Shown here piece after piece: positions 1 to 7,800 of a stretch of 64,000 bases of DNA. Source of the stretch: Dorea_A sp016295505 (GTDB lineage: Bacteria > Bacillota > Clostridia > Lachnospirales > Lachnospiraceae). Location of the stretch: the NCBI RefSeq assembly GCF_039832105.1, contig NZ_JBDOHS010000013.1, positions 1 through 64,000 of the forward strand, written 5' to 3'. How positions within the stretch are numbered: the first letter of the stretch is position 1; the number at the start of each line of letters is the position of its first letter. The notes beneath the pieces are model-generated. The model saw only the letters and a list, made by a program, of their open reading frames with translations, was not told where the DNA came from and did not search any database. Position numbers and translations under genes: made by a program.

Positions 1-31
1 TGGCACTAAAATTTCTTCTCTGTCTGGACAT
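1..31 (-). CDS. IS3-family transposase OrfA-like protein, N-terminal fragment
   Basis: An ATG at 31 on the minus strand preceded by GAGAGG opens a frame reading MSRQRRNFSA before the window ends. This Arg-rich opening resembles the start of the small helix-turn-helix OrfA of IS3-family elements (families often begin with a basic run followed by F-S/T-x-E/K-F-K). Only ten residues are visible, so the call rests on this resemblance and on the fact that the frame lies where another gene is interrupted. Confidence 0.4.
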   Translation of the reverse strand, partial: MSRQRRNFSA

Positions 32-105
32 GATAATGAATCCTCTCTTTCATACTGATTTTAGTATATCAGATTCATTAAAATCTGTCCGAAAAAGTGT
101 CTTAA
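1..105 (-). mobile_element. Edge of an IS3-like insertion sequence (partial)
   Basis: The left edge of the window appears to enter an insertion sequence. At about position 105 an aminopeptidase reading frame on the minus strand breaks off, and the sequence beyond it runs through a spacer of about 70 bases to a GAGAGG ribosome binding site and the start of a transposase-like protein. Only the leader and ten codons are visible, so neither the far terminal inverted repeat nor a target duplication can be checked. The boundary is placed where aminopeptidase similarity stops and is good to a few bases at best. Confidence 0.45.
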
Positions 106-218
106 TTTATGAGACCATTATACTCTCCAAGAATGGAAGAGATCGCATTCACTGCATGAAATGCGGTCGGACTCTTTTTGATAAAATCAAACAAATCCGT
201 TATCATATTTTCACACAT
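102..218 (-). pseudogene. M18 aminopeptidase remnant, truncated by an insertion
   Basis: From an ATG at 218, or the in-frame ATG at 206, the minus strand encodes about 38 residues containing DLFDFIKKSPTAFHAVNAI, then a stop at 102-104. The motif D-F-I-x-x-S-P-T-x-F-H-A-V is the start of M18 zinc aminopeptidases, which are normally about 430 residues long. A GAGGAAAC ribosome binding site precedes the start. The rest of the gene is missing beyond the presumed insertion-sequence junction. It would have been the last gene of the decayed peptide-utilisation cluster to its right. Confidence 0.7.
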
Positions 219-230
219 TATAGTTTCCTC

Positions 231-947
231 TTATTGAATATTTTCTTTCTGGTTTTCTTTCTTTGCGATCTGTGGCATTAAAACTCCAAGCGCAGTAAGG
301 ACAACCGGTGTAATCACATTCAAGGCAAAAGTAAACAGATCATCACTGTACATACCCAGGAAACAGCATACTGCTGTGACTGCAAAACACCATCCTACAA
401 AGAATTTGGCTACTTTCTGATTCTGAACAAAATGATATTCCGCAGGAATTCTGTCAAATGCTTTTCTAAGCGCCAGATAAGCCACAAACACCCATAACTG
501 CCATTGCAATCATACCTTTCGGGAACCCCTTACTCGGATTTTCCACTTTATTAACATATGGAGATATTTTCTCACATCCGCCAACTGCAAAAACCAGAAT
601 CGATAAGGATGTGAAATACGCAACATTAAAGTTCGGTATTAGCATGTCCCTGCCAATGACAGCAGTTTCTTCAGCGGATTTAATCCTCTGCTTGCAATAA
701 AACAGCCAATTAAGAATACTGCGAGTGACGCTAATTGTACATAGAGTGTCGGAAATGAATCATAAGTTTTCGCATTGCGAAATACCATCCAGCTAAGTGC
801 CTTAAGACTTCCACTACCCTTGCTTGCGATATAAGTAATATGACAGGCAAAATAGATAAATCCATTCAGAACATTTCCAAATCCCCATACTGTGGAAAAT
901 CCCATCATAGCCAGAGCTGTCCATTTTATCTTTTTTGAATCTGACAT
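231..947 (-). pseudogene. APC-family amino acid permease (YjeM-like), broken by deletions and frameshifts
   Basis: Three pieces in different minus-strand frames resemble one APC amino acid/polyamine permease of the YjeM type. The N-terminal piece (947 down to 639) begins MSDSKKIKWTALAMMGF and has the family's TVWGFGNVLNGF stretch. A middle piece (about 635-500) reads ILVFAVGGCEKISPYV followed by NPSKGFPKG. A C-terminal piece (509 to 231) holds the last helices. Intact relatives have about 500 residues and twelve helices; only about 240 codons remain, so internal segments have been lost as well as the frame. The start at 947 is favoured over 965 by GAGG placed about ten bases upstream. Confidence 0.75.
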
Positions 948-987
948 ATCCTTTTCCTCTTTCATATCTTGTGTTTACGATATCCTG

Positions 988-1646
988 TTATGCATCTGCA
1001 TAAAGCTTAAGAATATCCTTTGTAATCTTTACCACAAGATCCATTGCTTCAACTGTAATATGCTCATATGGTCCGTGATATGCATAACCACCGGTTCCGA
1101 GGTTCGGACATGGCAATCCTTTAAAACTGAGTCTTGCCCCATCTGTTCCGCCACGAACCGGAGAAATATTCGGTACAAGTCCGACATTCACAAAAGAATA
1201 CTGAATAGAAAATGCCGAATCCAGCATAGACTTATCCTCATACATACGTCCTTGAAGTGCGGACAGATTTCCTTTAAAGAAACCAGTACCAATCGCAATG
1301 ATAATAACCATAAAGCTTACCATTGACGCATTCGAAGCCTTCCATCCAATTAAATATCCCATTCCCATAATAATTGCCCCAAGAGGAATTGCATATCGTG
1401 CTCCCAGCCAATGGTCGCAAATATAACCTCCAATAATCGGTGCAAGATACGTATATGCCGTCAGATTTGCAGCGATAATTGCAGCTTTTCCTGCATCAAT
1501 TCCCAGACCGCCTTCGGCAGCTACCGTAATGAGGAATAATAAAAGGATCGGTTTTGAGCCATAGTATGCAAGTCTTTCAAATGTAAACGTTAAATTACAT
1601 ACATAAAATCCTTTCGGGTGTTTTTCTTTTCTGTGTTTTCTCCCAT
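988..1646 (-). pseudogene. Deletion fusion: front of a POT peptide transporter joined to the tail of peptidase T
   Basis: On the minus strand an ATG at 1646, with GGAGAG upstream, starts a proton-dependent oligopeptide transporter (POT/PTR2, DtpT-like). Its first codons fall out of frame at the A-run at 1621-1625, where one more A would restore the frame. The transporter then runs through FTFERLAYYGSKPILL, IIGGYICDHWLGARY and GTGFFKGNLSALQGRMY. At about 1182 it changes without a break in frame into the C-terminus of peptidase T (PIRGGTDGARLS-type motif, then GLPCPNLGTGG), ending at 988. A deletion has therefore removed most of both genes. Neither activity can be expected. Confidence 0.85.
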
Positions 1647-1783
1647 GTGTTTCTCTCTCCTTTTCTTTTGTGATTTTCTTTCAAAATAATTCTCTGAATT
1701 AAATTTTATTATTGATATGTCACAAACTCAAACAAGAAAAACTAATAACCAATAAGTATAATTTATGTTCGAAAGCGCAAAAC

Positions 1784-1813
1784 TGCCGGTTGTTCAAATG
1801 ACTTCAACCGGCA
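1784..1813. terminator. Intrinsic terminator hairpin
   Basis: A nine-base perfect stem, TGCCGGTTG with CAACCGGCA, encloses a 12-base loop and is followed on the plus strand by a T-run. It lies seven bases past the stop of the LysR gene, so on the minus strand it would end that transcript. The minus-strand U-tract is weaker (AGTTTTGCG). Confidence 0.7.
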
Positions 1814-1819
1814 TTTTTT

Positions 1820-2689
1820 CTAATTCTTCATAATATCTTTTATTCTAGATAACACATCATACATCTTCTTTTTTGTTGGATCTTTTCTATAGAATACTTG
1901 TATCGACTGTGGCATATCAATGTCTTCAATTTCATAAATTATCCCACTGCATTCCGAAAAAAAATAACTGTCAACAAATGCATATCCATCATTGAAATCC
2001 ACTTTCAGTTTCATAGTCTCCACATTATCCACATAAGTTACATCGCCACATGTCTCCCAAAACTCCAAACTTCTGTTTTCAATAATACTGCAAGGATACA
2101 TTTTTGTCCCATATCTTTTATAACCATCCAGATTTTGAATTGTAATTTTGGACTCTTTTTGTAACGTAGATTCTTTTCCTACATATACTCCGATATTATG
2201 GCTACTAACTGCAATACTATCTATGTTTTTTCTCTGACATTTTTCATCCAGCCCATAACCAATATACATATCTATAGACCCATCCTGCAAAAGAGCAGTT
2301 CCTATAGCACAATCAATCTTACTGAATCGAAAGTCTTCTTCTGTATAATATATATCCAGCATTTCCTGCATCTTTCTCCAGAAAAGTTTATTAATGGAAT
2401 TATCAATCCCTATTTTAATAATATATTTTTCTTTACACCGTTCTACATCTTTTTCTAACTGTGACTGAATGAGCAGCATTTCTTTTGCTCTCTCGTACAC
2501 AATATCTCCCAGATCTGTCAACATCAAAACTCCCCCATCTCGGTAAAGAAGCTTTCCTCCAATCTTCTTTTCCAAGTCTGCAATCTGTTGGCTGATAGCT
2601 GTCTGAGACACATAATTCTTTTTCCCTGCTTTCGTAAAACTTTTACATTCTACAACATCAACAAAGTATTTGTATTTCCATAGACTCAT
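1820..2689 (-). CDS. LysR-family transcriptional regulator
   Basis: A 289-residue regulator with the LysR layout: an N-terminal winged helix-turn-helix (about residues 1-60, containing SFTKAGKKNYVSQTAISQQI) and a C-terminal effector-binding domain. The start at 2689 (MSLWKYKYFV) is chosen over the upstream ATG at 2746 because GGTGGGG lies just before it and because LysR proteins begin a few residues before the first helix. It lies downstream of the TSUP gene in the same direction, separated from it by a terminator. The DNA upstream is nearly identical in layout to that upstream of the TSUP gene, which suggests it controls both itself and the exporter. The ligand is unknown. Confidence 0.9.
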   Translation of the reverse strand: MSLWKYKYFVDVVECKSFTKAGKKNYVSQTAISQQIADLEKKIGGKLLYRDGGVLMLTDLGDIVYERAKEMLLIQSQLEKDVERCKEKYIIKIGIDNSINKLFWRKMQEMLDIYYTEEDFRFSKIDCAIGTALLQDGSIDMYIGYGLDEKCQRKNIDSIAVSSHNIGVYVGKESTLQKESKITIQNLDGYKRYGTKMYPCSIIENRSLEFWETCGDVTYVDNVETMKLKVDFNDGYAFVDSYFFSECSGIIYEIEDIDMPQSIQVFYRKDPTKKKMYDVLSRIKDIMKN

Positions 2690-2727
2690 TTTTCCCCACC
2701 TGCATAAAATGATTTTTTCACTGCATC

Positions 2728-2798
2728 CATCATATAGCAGCAGCACAATATATTCAAATACATATATTTATATATAAATTATATTATTTTAACTATAA
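2728..2798 (-). promoter_or_regulatory. LysR promoter/operator region, copy A of a 71-bp element
   Basis: Read on the minus strand, this A+T-rich stretch aligns without gaps to 3828-3898 upstream of the TSUP gene. Both begin TTATAGTTAAAAT, share the block ATATATA and GAATATAT in the middle, and end CTATATGAT or TTATATGAT. Copy A ends about 40 bases before the LysR start. The likely role, inferred from position and LysR biology, is a shared regulator-binding promoter. Confidence 0.6.
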
Positions 2799-2821
2799 CA
2801 AATAAATATTATATGCAAATA

Positions 2822-2873
2822 AAAAAGAGACTTAAGATATCTCATTCCTGTCAGATACCTTAACTCTCTTTTT
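2822..2873 (-). terminator. Terminator of the TSUP gene
   Basis: Arms at 2822-2842 and 2853-2873 pair over 21 positions with one mismatch and one G-U pair, around a ten-base loop. On the minus strand the hairpin is followed by a long T-run. It lies directly after the TSUP stop at 2892 and separates that gene from the LysR gene. Confidence 0.8.
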
Positions 2874-2891
2874 CTAAAATAACTCAAACTA

Positions 2892-3761
2892 TTACTTTCC
2901 CTTTTTTGCATCATGGAAAAAGATGCCGGAACATATAAACATTACAATTACCACTATCCATGTCAGAACAGTTAAAGGCAAAGATGTAATGACAAAACAT
3001 GCAATTAAAACACCAATTACACCCGAAATAATAAGCGGCAATGCTGCTCGTCTGTGATATTTTCCGGCACGAATGAATGGAATACTTCCTGGCGGCATGA
3101 GAAATGCACAAGATCCCATCATAATCGGGAATGCCATATCCGCGCTTAATCCCAAAAGGAGACATAATGCCATACATGGTGCATACAAACCGACTCCAAC
3201 CATCATAAGAGCGCCAAGTACAAAATTAGCAACAACTCCTATCACAAGTTTCGGTCCTCTGAGAATGTTCGCTGTTCCAACAATTCCAAATGGACCAAAT
3301 CCAATTAATTTGCAGATCATAATAATTCCAAGTGCAATCATTGCAAACCCAAGTGCAACTCGCACTTTGTTAATATCCCATTTTGAAATAACAGATGCTC
3401 CAACTACTGCCCCAACAATAGATGCAACAATCATAAGAACTAACGTAAGCGGATCAATCTCCACTCTCTGAATAAAAACAAATGCCTCTACAGCAATCGG
3501 AACAGCATATGAGACGTTCATCGTCCCCGGAATAAGATCATCTTCACAAGACTTTGTAAATTTAAATGCTGTTGTTGATGTTGCAAAGCTTCCGATGCCA
3601 AGTGTATCAAAAAAGTTGGCAAGAAGCCCGATCAGAAGAACAGGGACTGTTTTCATTGGCAGATGTTCTTCTTTGTGTGTTGCCACGTCTCGCACAAGAT
3701 AAACCATATAAACAACAGTCATAATCCCCAGTGCAAGCAATAAGATTTTTGCGATATTCAT
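2892..3761 (-). CDS. TSUP (TauE/SafE) family membrane transporter
   Basis: A 289-residue integral membrane protein with about eight hydrophobic segments, of the TSUP/TauE-SafE family. These carriers move sulfite, sulfoacetate or other small organosulfur and anionic compounds across the membrane. The family's N-terminal half motif is seen as LLANFFDTLGIGSFA, and a second, weaker half-repeat follows with GPKLVIGVVANFVLGALMM. The start at 3761 (MNIAKILLL) follows AGGAGTTTT; the longer frame from 3833 runs into the promoter element and is not needed. It is followed by its own terminator and a LysR gene. The substrate cannot be read from the sequence. Confidence 0.85.
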   Translation of the reverse strand: MNIAKILLLALGIMTVVYMVYLVRDVATHKEEHLPMKTVPVLLIGLLANFFDTLGIGSFATSTTAFKFTKSCEDDLIPGTMNVSYAVPIAVEAFVFIQRVEIDPLTLVLMIVASIVGAVVGASVISKWDINKVRVALGFAMIALGIIMICKLIGFGPFGIVGTANILRGPKLVIGVVANFVLGALMMVGVGLYAPCMALCLLLGLSADMAFPIMMGSCAFLMPPGSIPFIRAGKYHRRAALPLIISGVIGVLIACFVITSLPLTVLTWIVVIVMFICSGIFFHDAKKGK

Positions 3762-3827
3762 TTGAAAACTCCTAAAATTATAATGACACCCATAATAATA
3801 TTGTAGTAAATATTTATTCACCGTTAC

Positions 3828-3898
3828 TATCATATAACAGGAGAATCATATATTCTAATACCTATATCTATATATGAGTTATTACATTTTAACTATAA
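3828..3898 (-). promoter_or_regulatory. TSUP promoter/operator region, copy B of the 71-bp element
   Basis: This is the second copy of the element at 2728-2798, exactly 1,100 bases away and in the same orientation. By hand alignment more than two thirds of positions match without a gap. It ends about 65 bases before the TSUP start. The conserved AT-rich core with partial dyad symmetry is what one would expect of a LysR-type binding region, but the exact operator cannot be defined here. Confidence 0.6.
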
Positions 3899-3904
3899 GA
3901 GGTT

Positions 3905-4633
3905 TTAATAAAATTGTTCTGATTCCTGCAACACTCTGCTTTCCCAGTCATAAAACTGGCTTGTATTTCCATAATCATATACATTCTTATTCTCATCAAT
4001 ATATCTGATCATGACACCGTCTTTAAAATATAATCGATGTTCTTCCGTCCCATTAAAGACGAATGCAAAATACAATACTCCATCATGGAAATAGTATTCT
4101 CGTGAATAGTTCCATCCGTCGGTTCCATTATTTAAAACAAATTTTTCGTCACTTTCGGTTGGAGAATAATACCACGAACGAATTTGTTCCACTTCCGCTT
4201 CCACATCCAGATTATCAAATGCATGATTCTCTTCCTCTGTCAGATCAGAAGAAGCTGGTTCATCATCGTTGCTGATGATCTCCTCTTCTACTTCTTTTTC
4301 TACTTCCTTCTCTGCATCCTTATCCGCTTCCTTTTTAGCTTCCTTTTCTTCTTGTATTTCACTCAAATACTCAGACTCTTCTTTCTTGTTATTAAAATGA
4401 GCCACAATCAAACCGGCCACAAGCGCACAACTAATCAGACCCCCCAAAAAGATGATAACAAATTCTGTCCTTGATGGCTTTTTTAACTTACTTGTGTTAT
4501 TTTTCATGTAAGATTCTTTCTCTTTCGCATTCGAAGCGCCACTGCAATCCTGCTGATCGACTAACTGTGCCCCACACTGTGTACAATAAGAACCTTTTTC
4601 ATATCTTTTATTACATACAGGACATATCTTCAT
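3905..4633 (-). CDS. Zinc-ribbon, single-pass membrane protein of unknown function
   Basis: A 242-residue protein. Residues 4-21 form a zinc ribbon (CPVC and CTQC). A single membrane helix (about residues 57-80, FVIIFLGGLISCALVAGLIVAH) is followed by a strongly charged Glu/Lys stretch that is probably helical. A folded C-terminal domain of about 100 residues (rich in Tyr and Trp, containing SREYYFHDGVLYF) would lie outside the cell. The N-terminal ribbon would then be cytoplasmic. Such zinc-ribbon-plus-helix proteins are common in Clostridia and mostly uncharacterised. The gene stands alone and no function is claimed. Confidence 0.75.
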   Translation of the reverse strand: MKICPVCNKRYEKGSYCTQCGAQLVDQQDCSGASNAKEKESYMKNNTSKLKKPSRTEFVIIFLGGLISCALVAGLIVAHFNNKKEESEYLSEIQEEKEAKKEADKDAEKEVEKEVEEEIISNDDEPASSDLTEEENHAFDNLDVEAEVEQIRSWYYSPTESDEKFVLNNGTDGWNYSREYYFHDGVLYFAFVFNGTEEHRLYFKDGVMIRYIDENKNVYDYGNTSQFYDWESRVLQESEQFY

Positions 4634-4806
4634 TTCTGCTCATGCAATATGCATTTCCTTCCCTTCTGGTTTTCTTTGTTGATATTATTGAGTATATGAA
4701 TATCATAAACCAGTAAAATCTTATCACAAACAAACAGACTTCTCAATATCTGTACTGCCGTTTTCCGGAATCTATTCTATCGATCCCTCCAGTTCTTTCC
4801 ATACAA

Positions 4807-4833
4807 AGAAGCAGGCCCTATAAACCTGCTTCT
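4807..4833 (-). terminator. Terminator of the large surface protein gene
   Basis: A nine-base perfect stem, AGAAGCAGG with CCTGCTTCT, with a nine-base loop, lies eight bases past the stop codon at 4841. The flanking T-rich tract is better on the plus strand, so it may also work for leftward readers poorly; position is the main support. Confidence 0.6.
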
Positions 4834-4840
4834 CTTTCTT

Positions 4841-7800
4841 CTATTCTGTTTTCGTAGCTCCCGGCACCCATTTACCTGATGCATCCACATAGTACTTTCC
4901 GCCGTCTACCCATTCATCTCGAGCAACTGTTCCATCTTCTTTCAAGTAGTAGTCTCCTACCCATGCATTTTGAACTCTGGCTCCATTCGAATCGAAATAA
5001 TATAACTCAACATGTACCCGTGTCCAGCCGATCTGCATTGCTCCGGATTCATCAAAATAATAAGTCTTTCCTCCAAGTTTCAGCCAGCCGGTCTTCATCT
5101 TTCCTTTTGGATCTGAATCCGGCATGCCGTAATACCAGATACCCTTAACTTTATACCAGCCGGTCTGTACTTTTCCGGTTGTCCCAAGGTAATACCAGTT
5201 AGTATAACCGTCCTCGTCGACCAGTTTCAACCAGCCCTTCTGATATTTGCCGGTTTCTCCTACATAGTAATCACCGATCCACGCATTCGTTACTATCTTT
5301 CCGTCTTCTCCGAGATAATAACTGCCTGCCCATGCATTCTTAACCATTGCCCCGCTGGATGCAAAGTAATAATCACTTCCATCGATGACCTGCCAGCCGG
5401 TCTGCATTGCTCCGGATGCGCTGAAGTAATACGTTTTGGTTCCGATCTCACGAAGTCCTGTTGCCATCAGACCCTTGTTTTCTGATTTCGGATCTCCGTA
5501 ATACCACACATTTTTCCACTGATACCAGCCGGTCTGTACTTTTCCGGTTGTTCCAAGATAATACCAGCCTTCTTCCAGCTTGATCCAGCCTTTCTGATAT
5601 TTGCCGTTTGCATCTACATGATAGTCGCCTACCCATGCATTTGTTACCATCTTTCCGTCAGATCCCAGATAGTAATCACCTTGCCATTTGTTCTCTACGC
5701 GATATCCACTTGCATTGAAGTAATAATAGTCACCGTCGATCAGTTTCCAGCAGCTCTTCGGATAGGTTCCATCCGCGTTGCGGTACCACCATCCCTTGCT
5801 GTCATGCTGCCATCCTCCGACAAGCCTGATCACATAAGTGTCATCCGTAAAGCTTGTATGTGCAGGATTACTGGTTGTAACCTCTACCACATGAGATCCG
5901 TCTTTGCCCATATTATTCAGGAACGGCTTCTCTCCTACGATCCGGATACTGTTCGGGAAATGAACTGTTTCCAGCAGTGCCTCTTTGAACGCATACTTGC
6001 CAATAGATTCCACACCTTCTTCAATCACAAGTTTTGAAAGTGTCGTGGCTTTATAAGTTCCCTCAAATGCGGATTCCCCGATTTCTTTTACATTACCGGG
6101 AATCGTAAGTTCAGTCAGGTGATGTAAGTGGAATGCCTTTTCCCCAATCTTAGTTACGGATTCCGGAATCATCAGTGAAGTCAGCCTTGCTCCGGCAAAC
6201 GCCGTCGCACCGATCTCAGTTACAGTATCCGGAATCGTGACATTCTCTAATCGGATATTCATGGAGAATGCACCCTGTGGAATCACGGTAACACCTGCGG
6301 AAAGCTTCAGTTCTGTAATATCATTGGTTGCAAATGCTCCTCCTCCGAGTTCTGTTACGGTATCCGGAAGTTCCACTTTTACAAGATCATTTCCATAGAA
6401 AGCACTTTCTCCGATCGATGTCACTCCGGTCAGATCCACTTCTGTAAGTGCATTCTGTGAGAATGCCTCTTTTCCGATCACAGTCACATGTTCCGGAAGA
6501 TTTACAGATATCATTCCGTTTGGAGAATCAATGCCAAATTTTGTAATAATAACTTCCTCATCCGGGATCTTGAACGCGCCATCCCCAATTGCAGTGATAT
6601 CCTTACCATCCGGTGTCTGATCCGGAAGAACCAGTTCTCTTAACGTCGTTCGTTTTGCCTGTCCGCTTTCGGACCAGCCGGTAATCGTTGCGGTCTCCTC
6701 ATCATATGTAAAGTCGTCTTCTGTCCAGCCGGTACCTACCATCTTATCATATACCACAATATGAGAATAATTATTCGCAAATTCTGTATTGCAGATCTCT
6801 ACCGTCTCTTTATCAGATGTTTTTAATACAACAATCGGATCTGCAGGAGTCTTCGCATTTCCAAAGATACAGTCTGCAGCTTTATTGGTTGCGGATAACA
6901 CAACCGTACCCGGAAGTTCTATCTCTGAGATCTGATTTCCCATAAATGCTTCCTTACCGATTGTCACAAGCCCTTCATGTAAAGTAACGCTCGTAAGTGA
7001 TTTTTCCAGTCCGGTCTGCGTAATCTTAAATGCAGAAGTTCCGATCGTCTGCACACTTCCTGGAATCTCAACTTCTGTCAGCTGATGATTCTGGAATGCG
7101 GTATTTCCAATGGATGTAAGTGTATCCGGAAGTGTCAGGTTCTCCACATGTGTTCCTGTAAACGCAAGATTTCCAATGGTCTTCACACCTTCCGGAATCA
7201 CAAGCGTTTCCAGTTTCATATCTGTAACCGTTCCTGCATTAAATGCGGACTGTGGAATATCCGTCACATTTTCGGAAAGCTTCACGCTTGTTAACGCGCC
7301 GCTTCCTGTAAATGTTCCGCTTCCCATGGTCGTCACACTGTCCGGAATGGATACAGACGTCAATCTGGAATTCTGGAATGCTGTCTGTCCGATCTCCAAA
7401 AGTCCATTTGGAAGAACGATCGATGTCATCTCTGCTTCATAAGTGAGACTTGGATTTAACGCAAAAGTCCATTTTCCAATCTTTGTAAGAGTCTTTGGAA
7501 GCAATACGCTTTCCGGTGTATAATTCTTGTCTTCTTCTGTATAGACAAAGATACCCGTCAAATTCGTTCCGTCGCCCAGCGCTGTGATCGCCTCACCCGT
7601 CGGACCTGCTTTTGGAAGTACCAGTGCAGGATTTACCTTGATCTTTGCTTTTCCCGCATCAGAAAGACCTGTGATCGTAGTTCCGGCTTCGTCGTACGTA
7701 TAATCATTCACATTCCATGGAGCCTGTTCATCCGGAATCGTTCCAAAGATGATTTCCTGTACGTTAGAGGTTCCTTTGGTCTTATAATCCACATAATCCC

